DNA of 64,000 nucleotides from Natronomonas marina. GTDB taxonomy: Archaea; Halobacteriota; Halobacteria; Halobacteriales; Haloarculaceae. Shown piece by piece: positions 43,384 through 53,026 of the stretch. The position numbers were made by a program, and so were the translations under genes. Position 1 is the stretch's first letter. Each line of letters begins with the position of its first letter. A model generated the notes under the pieces. It saw only the letters and a list, made by a program, of their open reading frames with translations, had not been told where the DNA came from and made no database searches. Location of the stretch: contig NZ_CP101155.1 in the NCBI RefSeq assembly GCF_024298905.1, forward strand, positions 1 through 64,000, read 5' to 3'.

Positions 43384-45153
43384 ATGGAAACCAAGCGGAT
43401 CGCTGAGGTCGTGGAAAACATAAATTATTCTTATCTCTTACCCGCGATTCAGCGGGAGTTCGTCTGGGAAACGAGTGACATCGTGGATCTGTTTGATTCC
43501 CTGTTACGGGACTATCCAATCGGTGCGCTCCTTCAGTGGAACCTCTCGGCTGAGGAAGCACAGGCTCAGCCCAAATATCGCTTCGTCACCCATTACGTCG
43601 ACGAACCGAATTTTCCCCAGTCACTCACAACACCGACCCATCGAAACCCCCCGCACAATTCTGAAGACCCACTCCCGTCACCGGTGAAACTAGTCCTCGA
43701 CGGCCAGCAGCGACTGACCGCGCTCAATATCGGTCTGACCGGATCATTCTACGAGCGGAAACACAACCACCCTCGGAACAAGGCCAGTTCGTGGGTTCAG
43801 AAGCGACTCTATCTCAACCTCCTCTCGGACCCGCAGACAGCGGACTCGGAACTCGGCAATAAATACGACTTCTCCTTCCGCTCTGAGAAGTCCGCAACCG
43901 CGAATGCATACTGGTATCCAGTCAACCGAATCATGTCCATCTCTGACAACGACGATTTCTATGCAGAACGCCAGGAAATTGAGGGAGAGATCCAGGAGCT
44001 GGTCGAGAACCACCCCGAGATAGAGAATTCAGATAGTCTGATTCTCAACGCTCAGCGTAATTTCGAGGATCTCTATCGAGCGGTCCACAAGGACGAGAAG
44101 CTCCACTTCTTTACCGAAGACGAGAACGACATCACCCGTGTTCGCGACGTCTTCGTACGGATCAATCAGGGAGGGGTGACACCGAATCGTGCCGAAATCC
44201 TCCTGTCGTTGATGACTAGTAGCTGGCAACAGGAGCCGCCGGAAATCAACGCACGGGACGAGGTGCACTCGATGGTCGACGAACTGAACGGGATCATCGA
44301 CGGTGGGAACGCTCCTTTTGCTACGAAGCACGTCCAGAAGGTACTGCTCGCAATCAACGGCAACGAGATCCAGTATCGGTTCGACAACTACACACTCGAC
44401 TTGCTGCGGAATCTGAAGGAGATCTGGCTTACCGATACGTTCTCGAACACGATGGAACAACTCGCTGAGCTTCTGAACAGTTACTATCCGACGGTGACCT
44501 ACATCCTCAGTCCCGCCCTCTACACACCTATCGCCTACTACCTCTACCAGAACGAGAATCCATCGCTCGATTCGACCTCTATAAAAGGACGCGGGCGACG
44601 TCGTGACATTCTCTACTATATCTGTGCGGCCCGACTCAACGGATTCACCAGCCAATCATCGAACCAGATCGCAGAACTCGTCCGGGATGTTATCCGAGAG
44701 GAAGAGGAGACCTCGGAATTCCCACTTGAGCGGATCAGTGATGAAGTGGCATCCAGTTACGGAACCTCCCTCCGTTTCACCGAAGAAAAGTTGACCACGC
44801 TTTTCGAGGAGCTCCAGTACGGGAAGCGCGACATCGAGTTCCTTCTGCAGCTGTCGCACTATCCCGATGAACCGGCACGGGGCAAAGACTACGATATCGA
44901 CCACATTATCCCGAAGTCAGTCCTCCCGGAGGAGGCAGATGCCGACCGAGTGGGGAACCTCCAGCTGCTGATTGACAAGACGAACAAGATGAAATCCGAT
45001 GACGACTTCGAGGACTGGATGAACTCCCGAACGGACGACTACAAGCAGACTCACCATATCCCAGAGGGCGCCAAGGAGATGATCTTTGAGGAATTCGTTG
45101 ATGCTCGGGAGCAGCTCATTATGGAGCACATCCTCGAACACCAACCATTTTAA
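43384..45153 (+). CDS. DUF262/DUF1524 (GmrSD-type) nuclease
   Basis: A 589-residue protein combining the two halves of a GmrSD-type enzyme. The N-terminal DUF262 domain has YLLPAIQREFVWETSDIVDL, DYPIGALLQW and the nucleotide-related motif VLDGQQRLTALNIGL (about 105), then VFVRINQGGVTPNRAEILLS. The C-terminal DUF1524 HNH-like domain has DYDIDHIIPKSVLPEE (about 504) and NLQLLIDKTNKMKS. Relatives are NTP-dependent type IV enzymes that cut modified phage DNA. It is a single gene with its own promoter region, at the right edge of the defence island. Confidence 0.9.
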   Translation: METKRIAEVVENINYSYLLPAIQREFVWETSDIVDLFDSLLRDYPIGALLQWNLSAEEAQAQPKYRFVTHYVDEPNFPQSLTTPTHRNPPHNSEDPLPSPVKLVLDGQQRLTALNIGLTGSFYERKHNHPRNKASSWVQKRLYLNLLSDPQTADSELGNKYDFSFRSEKSATANAYWYPVNRIMSISDNDDFYAERQEIEGEIQELVENHPEIENSDSLILNAQRNFEDLYRAVHKDEKLHFFTEDENDITRVRDVFVRINQGGVTPNRAEILLSLMTSSWQQEPPEINARDEVHSMVDELNGIIDGGNAPFATKHVQKVLLAINGNEIQYRFDNYTLDLLRNLKEIWLTDTFSNTMEQLAELLNSYYPTVTYILSPALYTPIAYYLYQNENPSLDSTSIKGRGRRRDILYYICAARLNGFTSQSSNQIAELVRDVIREEEETSEFPLERISDEVASSYGTSLRFTEEKLTTLFEELQYGKRDIEFLLQLSHYPDEPARGKDYDIDHIIPKSVLPEEADADRVGNLQLLIDKTNKMKSDDDFEDWMNSRTDDYKQTHHIPEGAKEMIFEEFVDAREQLIMEHILEHQPF

Positions 45154-45160
45154 ATATGCT

Positions 45161-45421
45161 TTATTCTGCATCCAAGTCTCGTGCGTCGAGATCGCCGTTG
45201 AGGTACTGTTCACCCTCACTGGTGATATCGTAGACACCGTTGCCTAAGTGGACGAGAAGTCCGTAGGTGACGAGTGTTTTGCACCGAGCGTTGATGTGTT
45301 GGCGAGAAAAGCGAACGCGGTCGCTATCTGCCATTTCCTTCGGGGTATCAGGTCCCTCCTCAGAGAGATGTTCTAGAATCCGATCATCAGCTCGAGACAT
45401 CCAGTCCGCATCAAAGCGCAT
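45161..45421 (-). CDS. Winged-helix regulator (PhiH1-repressor-like)
   Basis: An 86-residue DNA-binding protein: ADDRILEHLSEEGPDTPKEM, then SRQHINARCKTLVTYGLLVH and VYDITSEGEQYLNGDL, the usual helix-turn-helix and wing of haloarchaeal repressors related to the phage PhiH1 type. It is convergent with the DUF262 gene (7 nt between stops). Confidence 0.85.
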   Translation of the reverse strand: MRFDADWMSRADDRILEHLSEEGPDTPKEMADSDRVRFSRQHINARCKTLVTYGLLVHLGNGVYDITSEGEQYLNGDLDARDLDAE

Positions 45422-45542
45422 AATCGCTTGTGGTTGCGCCGGTGCTATCCCAAACGCGCTAAGTCAAGCAGAAAAGCGACGAGATTCTGCAGTTGACTCA
45501 CAACCTTTTAAATTGCTTCCATCCTAAGCGTAGAGCATACCG

Positions 45543-45803
45543 ATGAATTCCCCACCACCAGACAGTCCGGACCGAACGAGTGACCGCCTCGTTGAAATTA
45601 TTGAGACACTGGAAACGCGTGGGCTCGAAGACGACGACTATAATTTACAGGATTGGGTGGACGTCGATGCACTATTACAGCTCCTCACCTCATCAAAGGG
45701 AGACGTCTCGGTTCGGTTTACTGTTCAGAACGTAGAACTCATCGCGACACCCGACGACATTCGAGTACCGGCCGAGGGTTCTTCGAACCCAGACGAATCA
45801 TAG
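45543..45803 (+). CDS. HalOD1 output-domain protein
   Basis: An 86-residue protein matching the HalOD1 domain: DRLVEIIETLETRGLEDDDY, WVDVDALLQLLTSSKGDVSV, FTVQNVELIATPDDIRV. HalOD1 proteins are haloarchaeal output modules thought to act in signal transduction. It lies about 120 nt upstream of a sensor kinase on the same strand, a plausible partner. Confidence 0.8.
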   Translation: MNSPPPDSPDRTSDRLVEIIETLETRGLEDDDYNLQDWVDVDALLQLLTSSKGDVSVRFTVQNVELIATPDDIRVPAEGSSNPDES

Positions 45804-45920
45804 AACACCCAGCATCGGAAGCCATAGAAGTACGTACCCCCTCCCACACCTAGAGTGAGAAATGACGCCCAGTTTCCAAATCATACGAATTAACGATCTC
45901 TTTCCGATTATTGACGGCAG

Positions 45921-47834
45921 ATGAGAGGTTTGTATCGTCCGATACGGAGGTGGTCGATTGCCTTCTCCGGACTTCTACTTTTCATCTGTACGCTTGGCTG
46001 GGTCCTTATCGATGGAGACGATGCCGTAGTCGACTTTCTCGAAGTAGCACTACCAGCCACAATCGGGATTTGTTTGCTTATCGGCGGGATTTGGCTCGAA
46101 CGAACTCACCAAGAGTCCCGAATCAGTCAACTGGCACTCTGGACAGGTGGTGGGGCGATCACTGGTGTTGCGGTTATTATCTGGTTCATTTTCGTTATCT
46201 CGCTCGAACATAATCCAGCCGCTGAGCCGGGGCAACTCGCCCTCAATGGAGCAGGGATTTTCATGGCAGCAGGCATCCTCCTGGGCTACTACGCAACTGG
46301 TTTACAGCAGCGCGAACGGGAGCTGGCGCGGTCTGAGGCACGGTTCCGAGCATTGACGGAGAACTCGTCGTTGGGCGTCGTGACTATCGACGAGACGAGC
46401 ACAATACGGTATGCGAACGACGCTGTCAACGAACTCTTCGGATATGAACAGTCAGCAATAGTTGGCGAACCACTAACGAAGCTAATGCCCGAGGAGTTGC
46501 GGGAATCGCATCAGAATGGGCTGGCCAAATATCTCTCAGAGGGGGAACAAACGTTCGACTGGAACGGACTCGAGGCACACGGCCTTCGCGCCGACGGAGA
46601 GGAATTCCCGATCGAGATTAGCTTCGGGGAGTATCCTATTGACGGGGATCATCTCTTTACGGGGATCATTCAGGACGTCTCAGATCGGAAAGTGGCAGAG
46701 CAACAACTCCGTAATCACACCTCGAAGGTGACACAGCTCCACGAGCTCGCTACCGAAATCACTAGAGCGGACTCGACGACAGCGATACGTCAACACGCTG
46801 CTGACGGCGCAGTCAAGTTATTCGATGCTGATGTCGCCCACCTCGCAGTAGTAGAAGGTGACCAACTGGTTCCGGTCACCAGTTCAAACCCTGGTAGTGT
46901 AGATGGTTATGACCCGGTACCAACCTCCTTCGGATACGCCGGGGAGAGTTACCAATCGAACACGGTTGTCCGGGTCGACGACCTCGGGGAGACTCGGGGA
47001 GTTACGGCGTCGCCAATCCGCGATGGTGGAGTACACCCCGAACCACAGGTCAGCAACGACCCTCGCGCATTGTTGAGTATTCCACTCGGAGAATATGGTG
47101 TACTACAGGTGTTTTCGTTTGAGGCGAACGCGTTCGCCGAGCGCGACGAGGAAGTCGCGGAGATGTTATCGACTCACGTCGTGACAGCTCTCGAGCGACT
47201 GTCCGCAGAGGCGACGATTCGGCGAGAGCGTGACCGGCTGGAGGAATTTGCCGGTATCCTTTCGCACGATCTCCGGAATCCGTTGAACGTCGCCCGAGGA
47301 CGGCTCGAATTCATCGATAGCACCGATAACAGTGAACACTTCGACGCCATCGAGCGTGCGTTAGACCGTATGGAACGCCTCATCAAAGATATGCTCACAC
47401 TCGCTCGACAGGGAGAAGCAGTCGGCGAGACAGAGACGATCTCCCTCAATACTCTTGCTAAACAGGCTTGGCGAAACGTTGATACGGACACTGCGACACT
47501 CAAAGTCGAGACGGATCTGCGTCTCAACGCTGATCGCAGTCGCCTCCTCCAAATGTTCGAGAACCTCTATCGAAACGCGATCGACCACGGCGGCGAGGCC
47601 GTCACGATTCGTGTTGGAAGCCTTGAGAATGGTGATGGCTTCTTTATCGAAGACACCGGACCAGGGATTTCGACATCCGATCGCGAAGATGTATTCGAGA
47701 GCGGGTACACAACAAACCAAGACGGTACGGGTTTCGGGCTCGCGATCGTCAGCCGAATTGTGGAGGCCCACGGTTGGTCGATCGAGGTCACCGATGGCAC
47801 AGACGGGGGCGCTCGCTTCGAAATTCGGACGTGA
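45921..47834 (+). CDS. Membrane sensor histidine kinase (TM-PAS-GAF-HisKA-HATPase)
   Basis: A 637-residue kinase. About four N-terminal membrane helices (residues 10-132) are followed by a PAS domain (about 141-255, RFRALTENSSLGVVTIDETS), a GAF domain (about 270-430), the HisKA dimerisation box with the phospho-acceptor His in GILSHDLRNPLNVARGRLEF (about 447), and an HATPase domain with the N box ENLYRNAIDHGGE and G boxes EDTGPGIS and GTGFGLAIVSRIVEAHGW. No response regulator lies next to it. The substrate or stimulus cannot be told. Confidence 0.93.
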   Translation: MRGLYRPIRRWSIAFSGLLLFICTLGWVLIDGDDAVVDFLEVALPATIGICLLIGGIWLERTHQESRISQLALWTGGGAITGVAVIIWFIFVISLEHNPAAEPGQLALNGAGIFMAAGILLGYYATGLQQRERELARSEARFRALTENSSLGVVTIDETSTIRYANDAVNELFGYEQSAIVGEPLTKLMPEELRESHQNGLAKYLSEGEQTFDWNGLEAHGLRADGEEFPIEISFGEYPIDGDHLFTGIIQDVSDRKVAEQQLRNHTSKVTQLHELATEITRADSTTAIRQHAADGAVKLFDADVAHLAVVEGDQLVPVTSSNPGSVDGYDPVPTSFGYAGESYQSNTVVRVDDLGETRGVTASPIRDGGVHPEPQVSNDPRALLSIPLGEYGVLQVFSFEANAFAERDEEVAEMLSTHVVTALERLSAEATIRRERDRLEEFAGILSHDLRNPLNVARGRLEFIDSTDNSEHFDAIERALDRMERLIKDMLTLARQGEAVGETETISLNTLAKQAWRNVDTDTATLKVETDLRLNADRSRLLQMFENLYRNAIDHGGEAVTIRVGSLENGDGFFIEDTGPGISTSDREDVFESGYTTNQDGTGFGLAIVSRIVEAHGWSIEVTDGTDGGARFEIRT

Positions 47835-47984
47835 AATCCGCTACACAACCACGCTGAAATAGGCCAGTCAGCAGGATCATACGTTGTGTCGCTCACTGTC
47901 GATTCCGTCGAAGTAGTACTGGACTCCGTCACCCAATTTTGAGAGCTTAATTATTTGATGAATGAGAATTAATCACACAATGGG

Positions 47985-48200
47985 ATGGTGCGCTACTGCA
48001 CGAACCCAGATTGTCGTCGATACGACCGCCCGCTCCCCCACGACGCTGGTCCCTGCCCGGACTGTGGCACCGCAGAACTGCGGATTGATGTGGATATCCC
48101 CCTCCACGTCTGTTCAGCCTGTGGCACCGCAAATGCCGGGGCGACAGGAGATTGCTGGTCGTGTGGAGCTTCACTCGACGACCAGGTTCGCAAACTCTGA
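47985..48200 (+). CDS. Double zinc-ribbon protein
   Basis: A 71-residue protein with four CxxC-type knuckles: YCTNPDCRRY, GPCPDCGTAEL, HVCSACGTANA and DCWSCGASLD. These make two zinc ribbons. Function unknown; such small zinc-finger proteins are common on haloarchaeal replicons. Confidence 0.72.
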   Translation: MVRYCTNPDCRRYDRPLPHDAGPCPDCGTAELRIDVDIPLHVCSACGTANAGATGDCWSCGASLDDQVRKL

Positions 48201-48282
48201 CCAAACACAGACGTACAGATCAGTCGGGTCATCAACCACGGCCCGGTAATTACTAACAAGTTTCCAGCATTATACGCAATTG

Positions 48283-48780
48283 ATGACGGACTGGCGATGG
48301 GTGACTGACACTGGCGCGGTGGGCGAAATGCCCGTCAGAGTCCTTCCAAATAAACAGGCCGAGTTCCTTGATCTTGATTTCTTAGAGGCCGTTCAAGAGG
48401 TCCAAATTAGATATGAACAGGCGGTCAAGACACGAATTGCTCCAGGCGACATGTGTATCTTTACCGCCAGAATTAGTGATGTCAACACCGAGACGGAGCC
48501 AACGATAATCACGGTGGAAGTGCTGGACGCCGAGTTCATCCAGCAAGATGAGGAGAATCGCACCGAGATTGATGAAATGATGGAGCATCTTGATGAAGCA
48601 CGTCAGCGACGGCAGGAACAACGGGCCAACGAAACCTGTGACAATTGTGCTTCAATTGAGAGCGACACCCGATTGTCTGTGGAGCGAAAGCAAGGGGGAC
48701 GCGATCTACATTACTGCGCACAGTGTGATCGGTTGCTCTCTACCGAAGAGTATCAAGAGTGGATAGAGATTCACGATTAG
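48283..48780 (+). CDS. Hypothetical protein with C-terminal zinc knuckle
   Basis: A 165-residue protein of unknown family. Residues about 60-85 look beta-rich (DMCIFTARISDVNTETEPTI); a charged coil follows, then CDNCASI and HYCAQCDRLLS, a probable zinc site. The ATG at 48283 or 48280 could start it. It stands alone between short intergenic regions. Confidence 0.6.
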   Translation: MTDWRWVTDTGAVGEMPVRVLPNKQAEFLDLDFLEAVQEVQIRYEQAVKTRIAPGDMCIFTARISDVNTETEPTIITVEVLDAEFIQQDEENRTEIDEMMEHLDEARQRRQEQRANETCDNCASIESDTRLSVERKQGGRDLHYCAQCDRLLSTEEYQEWIEIHD

Positions 48781-48944
48781 CTCGAATTGAGAAATCCGTT
48801 AGTGACAACGGCGACTCATCGGCGATCAGATTGATCCCGAAACCCTCCTCGGCTTCAAGCACGTAGTCAACATCTTCTTCCAGCATCCCTACCAGCGTTT
48901 TTCGACCCCTCAAGAAGTAGAGGACAGAACAACCGATGATCGAC

Positions 48945-49475
48945 ATGGATAGCCCACATTCGGTCGAGCAGCTCCGCGACCAATTCGAAGACGAGTGCGT
49001 CCTCACCGCGCTTGATCAAGCAGACTCTTCAGAGGGCAAGACCTTGGAAGTTCTCTTCCTCGATGATGAGTCTGGCCGTATCTACCGAGTCCTCAACGCA
49101 ACTCGTGGCGCACCTGACTCAGGCTGGTTCGTCATCGCCCTCGCAGGACCGAACCCTCAAGACGGTTTCGAGCGCCAGCGTCGCATCCACGACTCCGACA
49201 CCCACCGAGTCCTCACCACCCAGGTCAAGAAGAACGACCAAGAAACGGGAACTCGATCTTCAGAACCTTGCTCCGAAACACCCGAATAGCGTTCTCGACT
49301 TACAGAACGCCCTCAAGAGCATCGTCAGCCAGCACAAGCATAGATTAGCGATCAGAGACGTGGGCGTTTTTCACTCCCCTGCCAGCAGGTGGAGGAATCG
49401 CATCGTGAGTTCACACTCCACCGCATCGGCCAGGGACGCATCCGACTCGTCCCCAACGCTGCCTCAGAGTACTGA
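48945..49475 (+). pseudogene. Hypothetical gene, probably frameshifted
   Basis: The first about 100 codons from 48945 read as normal haloarchaeal coding sequence (DESGRIYRVLNATRGAPDSG, GWFVIALAGPN). The frame then turns low-complexity and stops at 49289. From about 49225 another frame reads KKRELDLQNLAPKHPNSVLD, and from about 49385 a third reads QVEESHREFTLHRIGQGRIR and stops at 49475. Together these would make one protein of about 175 residues with two indels. Alternatively 48945-49289 is a short real gene followed by debris. Confidence 0.45.
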
Positions 49476-49506
49476 CCGACGTGACGAACGCGCTCGTAAT
49501 GAAACG

Positions 49507-49941
49507 ATGGATGTCGCGCTCCTCAAGCAGGGCGGCATCTACTCAGTAACCGGCGAGTCCGGGGAGACCTACACTATCGACCTCATCGACGAAACGTGTA
49601 CTTGTCCGGATTACCAAGATCGCGATCCAGAGGGCGGCTGTAAGCACGTCCGACGTGTCGCTATCGAAGTTGAAGAAGAGACGGTCCCCCGCCCCGACGG
49701 GAAACTCCCGTCATCGGCACTCACCACATCAATCCAAGAGGACGACGACAACGACGTCCGTGAGGACGCTGACTACCAGCAGGCAGAAGCCGCCATCATC
49801 GACGCCATCCAAGACCGCGAGGAAGAAATCGCCCGGCTTCAGTCAGAGATTGAGGCGCTCGAATTCGTCACCGACACGCTCGAGGCCATCCGCAACCCTG
49901 ACGAGGACTTTAGTCTCGACGCGATTCGAGACCAGCGGTAG
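49507..49941 (+). CDS. SWIM zinc-finger protein
   Basis: A 144-residue protein with a SWIM-type zinc finger at about 25-50: ETCTCPDYQDRDPEGGCKHV, giving CxC and CxH ligands. A helical, acidic C-terminal half follows with a coiled coil (DREEEIARLQSEIEALEFV). SWIM domains bind DNA or proteins. The function of this plasmid family is unknown. The ATG at 49507 is preferred over the long upstream extension of the frame. Confidence 0.78.
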   Translation: MDVALLKQGGIYSVTGESGETYTIDLIDETCTCPDYQDRDPEGGCKHVRRVAIEVEEETVPRPDGKLPSSALTTSIQEDDDNDVREDADYQQAEAAIIDAIQDREEEIARLQSEIEALEFVTDTLEAIRNPDEDFSLDAIRDQR

Positions 49942-49962
49942 ATCACCTACAGCTCCACACCT

Positions 49963-50214
49963 ATGAATTCGTCCACTCACCACGATCGAACGGTAACCAT
50001 CGACGTGCAGATTCCCCTTGGTGCAACAGAGGACCTCGACGAATCAATTCCAGCCGACATCTACCCCGACTGGCTTCAAGAACGCCTCAATGAGGCGCTC
50101 TCCGATCTCTCTGCCACCCCTGACCATCCCGGTGTTCTCGGGGTCGACGTCGACGCCATCACGGTAACCGAAGTCACGAGGCACGAATCGGGCCCCGCTT
50201 ACCGCCCCAAGTAA
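49963..50214 (+). CDS. Hypothetical protein
   Basis: An 83-residue acidic protein (TVTIDVQIPLGATEDLDESI, then WLQERLNEALSDLSA) with a likely alpha-beta fold. No family recognised. It follows the SWIM gene by 21 nt on the same strand and is probably co-transcribed. Confidence 0.6.
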   Translation: MNSSTHHDRTVTIDVQIPLGATEDLDESIPADIYPDWLQERLNEALSDLSATPDHPGVLGVDVDAITVTEVTRHESGPAYRPK

Positions 50215-50275
50215 CTACTATTTCGAGCCCAATTTTTTCTCCTCCGTTACAGAGGCGAAGAGGTTTCAAAAACAG

Positions 50276-50739
50276 ATGACAGACAGCACTCGAGACGAGG
50301 ACGCCGTTGCCTCGCTCCTCGTCCCTGACGACACCTCACAAGCCGCACTCATTGATCTTTTCGACACGCTGGAACGTGCCGGCTTTGGTATCGCCCTCCG
50401 CGATGGCTACGACTCCCAAGACGCCATCGCGTACGACCTCACCACGACCAATTCGCTCACGACATTGTTCCTTCTCCCGGCTCGCCCGAAGACTACGACG
50501 CTGCCTATCGAGAGATGCAAACATACATCCTCAGTGGCCCAGCCTTTGAAGCTGCTATCACCGTTCTCGCAGCCCATACGGCAGTCGCAACGCAACACCT
50601 CATCGACGGCGAGCGCGCAGATCCAGACATCGACGATCTAGATGAACGCTCACTCGAGTCGGCAATCTCTGAAACCGAGACGCAGATCACTGATGCCCTG
50701 TACGAACGGGCCCTAGAGAACGTGGAGGTCGACGTATGA
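50276..50739 (+). pseudogene. Hypothetical gene interrupted by a one-base deletion
   Basis: From 50276 the frame encodes good coding sequence (SQAALIDLFDTLERAGFGIA, then YDLTTTNSLTTLF) and then turns to low-complexity sequence at about 50470. The other frame takes over seamlessly as PSPGSPEDYDAAYREMQTYI and runs to 50739. Adding one C in the ttcc run at 50469-50472 would join them into one protein of about 154 residues. Its end overlaps the next gene (ATGA). Sequencing error, recent decay or programmed shifting are all possible. Confidence 0.6.
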
Positions 50740-51005
50740 CGTCTGAAAAGAACACGCCGGTTCCGATGGCCTGCCCAGAGTGCGGCGGCCGGTCGTTCTC
50801 TTGGATCATCGAAGAAGTCCAGTTCGGCGACATCCAGAAGTACGAGAACGATACTTTCGAAGAGGTCGGTATGAAGCGCGGTGAGGTTGTCGGAAGTGAC
50901 GTTGAAGAGGAAGGCGTCTACTGTACGAATTGCGATGAGCGCCGCGATCGCGACGAGCTCGTTCCTGCCGACGAGGAGACCGCCATCAACCAAGAGAGCG
51001 CGTGA
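50736..51005 (+). CDS. Zinc-ribbon protein
   Basis: An 89-residue protein with two CxxC knuckles, MACPECGGRS and VYCTNCDERRDRDEL, that would bind one zinc. Between them is an acidic segment. It overlaps the preceding gene by four bases (ATGA), so it is translationally coupled. Function unknown. Confidence 0.7.
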   Translation: MTSEKNTPVPMACPECGGRSFSWIIEEVQFGDIQKYENDTFEEVGMKRGEVVGSDVEEEGVYCTNCDERRDRDELVPADEETAINQESA

Positions 51006-51084
51006 TTATCCCTTTCATCCCGTCGCCGGAGTAGTCCTGACTCACCAACACCCCCGGACTTCCGTCGTAACCTGATCCGATACT

Positions 51085-51627
51085 ATGTCCAACGCATCCA
51101 CCACGCCATCCGACGACACCGATTCGGCCGCACCGTTCACCACTCTCAGCCGGCTTGCGTACGCCCACGTGACGCACTCCCCGCTCCACGAACGCTATAT
51201 GCCCTCGGGCAACTTCGAGGCTGTCGGCGAACCCGGCGAATTCGGCCCGATCGACCCCAAGACCGGGGCTGAATACCGCGCTCTCGGTGGCCTCAACCAT
51301 CAGTACAACCGCGACTACAAGGTCGGTAGCTCATATCCAAAGACAGTCTTCGTTTACGCCGAGGATGCCTCCGGTGAATCCCTCTCCCACGATACACTCG
51401 AAGCCATCCTTGATGATCGGAATCTCTGGTCGGATGCACTTACACCCGTCCTCCTCCCGAAAGGTATCGAAGAAGACCAAGCAACCTGGTACTCCGCGTT
51501 CCAATTCCGTCCCCCGGAGCGTGCCCCGAGCCTCCGCCGGGTCAAGCGCCAGCTTGACCGCGTCTTCGACGACGCCGAGATCTATCGCGAAGGCCCGTTC
51601 CTCGATGCTCGAATCTGGCACGAGTAG
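51085..51627 (+). CDS. Hypothetical protein
   Basis: A 180-residue protein with alpha-beta composition (AYAHVTHSPLHERYMPSGNF, then YPKTVFVYAEDASGESLSHD and TWYSAFQFRPPERAPSLRRV). No family recognised. Codon use and acidity are normal for the replicon, so it is probably real. Plus-strand member of the 48-64 kb block. Confidence 0.62.
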   Translation: MSNASTTPSDDTDSAAPFTTLSRLAYAHVTHSPLHERYMPSGNFEAVGEPGEFGPIDPKTGAEYRALGGLNHQYNRDYKVGSSYPKTVFVYAEDASGESLSHDTLEAILDDRNLWSDALTPVLLPKGIEEDQATWYSAFQFRPPERAPSLRRVKRQLDRVFDDAEIYREGPFLDARIWHE

Positions 51628-51675
51628 CCGCACCACCTGTTGTTTTTCACCTCCATCTGAAGTGAGGTGCACAAA

Positions 51676-52155
51676 ATGCGATCGTTCCTTCCACCGTCAG
51701 AATTCGCTCTCTCGGACCTGCCTGAGAGACTCGATGTCGAACAGCAGCTCAAGAACCGACAAGGAGTCCATATGGCGTTTGCGACGACAGCTCTCACGGT
51801 CGACATACTCGGTCGTGATCAAGGCGAACGCCACGATGCCCTGAAGGGACTCGTCCAAGCGTGGGACTACATCGCCCGCCAACACGGCGAGGACGTCCAC
51901 GTCGAGTACACCGGGAAGCCGTGGCAGTCGCTCAACATCAATGTCATCGATCGCCCCGGCGAGCCCGAAGCAGGAGACGAAATCACCCAATACGGTGTGC
52001 TCAACACGGAACGAGACATCCTCCTCAAGCTCGGTCAGTTCGGCCCGACACTCACAACGAACCGTGAGAAGGCGGCCAAGCAGGCACAAGCGGACAGCCA
52101 CCTCGAACTCGTCGAGGTCACGAGTATTCCGCTCGATCAAAGTCTCTCGCACTAA
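51676..52155 (+). CDS. Hypothetical protein
   Basis: A 159-residue protein (MRSFLPPSEFALSDLPERLD; WDYIARQHGEDVHVEYTGKP; TLTTNREKAAKQAQADSHLE) of unknown family. ATGs at 51667 and 51676 are both possible. It ends 12 nt before the next gene, suggesting co-transcription. Confidence 0.62.
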   Translation: MRSFLPPSEFALSDLPERLDVEQQLKNRQGVHMAFATTALTVDILGRDQGERHDALKGLVQAWDYIARQHGEDVHVEYTGKPWQSLNINVIDRPGEPEAGDEITQYGVLNTERDILLKLGQFGPTLTTNREKAAKQAQADSHLELVEVTSIPLDQSLSH

Positions 52156-52167
52156 CTAAAAGTGAGT

Positions 52168-52554
52168 ATGACCTCAGAACCCCAGCGCCAGCTTCCCACC
52201 GAAACGTCCGACGCCGTCTCCGCACACATCGCCGCCAGTGAAGAGGCCAGTGACCTCACCTTCCAAGACGCCATCGAGGCACTCCGCGAAGGGATCGATG
52301 GCTACGGGGACCGGGTTCACGCAACCGCCGAAGTCCTCCGCGACGTCGACGACCTCGGAGTTCCGAACAACATCCTAACCCACCCCCGCATCGAACAAGG
52401 TATCTGGCGATACAGCCACGACGCAGACACCGTCCGCCGCGAGATCGAGATCACCATCGAGCGCGAGGCAGACGACGACATCACCGTCGACGAGATTGTC
52501 GCCGCGTATCGCGTCGCCGCCGCCCGTCTCGACACGCCTATCGACGTGGACTAA
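52168..52554 (+). CDS. Hypothetical helical protein
   Basis: A 128-residue, mostly helical acidic protein (LTFQDAIEALREGIDGYGDR; DADTVRREIEITIEREADDD). No family recognised. A GTG six bases upstream is an alternative start. Same strand and short spacing as its neighbours. Confidence 0.6.
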   Translation: MTSEPQRQLPTETSDAVSAHIAASEEASDLTFQDAIEALREGIDGYGDRVHATAEVLRDVDDLGVPNNILTHPRIEQGIWRYSHDADTVRREIEITIEREADDDITVDEIVAAYRVAAARLDTPIDVD

Positions 52555-52624
52555 CCCACCACGTCCAAATCCGCTAGTAGCCCCGCGGGGTGTCAAACCA
52601 GGCAGCTCTCTTCTCAAGCCCTCC

Positions 52625-53023
52625 ATGACAGTCATCGTCATCAACATCAAAGAAGAGCGAATCGACTCCGAAGATCAATCCCCCTCAGACGTTCTTAAGT
52701 CACTCCTCATCCCCACCAAATCGCCGGACGATGATACTGTCTGTCCCGAATACGTCCAGAAACTCCTCCGTCAGCTTCCGTCCGACGCACTCAAAATCCG
52801 GCAATCAATTCACGAACCAGAGTGGGGATTCGGAGAGCCCTGTCCCATCTGTGGGACCGAAGCCCTGAGCGCCATGACGGTCAGTGAAGACATTTATAAC
52901 TCGAGTCACGGCGAGTTCGAGTACGTCAAGACTGGCGACGCGAACGGTCCCGTCCTCTCGGTGATCTGCCCCGAGTGCCGGACGTACCTCTCGCACGTCC
53001 CGTACCAAAATCTGACCACCTGA
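52625..53023 (+). CDS. Hypothetical protein with zinc ribbon
   Basis: A 132-residue protein. After an acidic N-terminus it has CPICGTEALSAM and, about 50 residues later, VICPECRTYLSHVP, a likely zinc ribbon at about 75-125. The ATG at 52625 (MTVIVINIKEERID) is chosen; the longer upstream frame is not coding-like. Function unknown. Confidence 0.62.
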   Translation: MTVIVINIKEERIDSEDQSPSDVLKSLLIPTKSPDDDTVCPEYVQKLLRQLPSDALKIRQSIHEPEWGFGEPCPICGTEALSAMTVSEDIYNSSHGEFEYVKTGDANGPVLSVICPECRTYLSHVPYQNLTT

Positions 53024-53026
53024 CCG

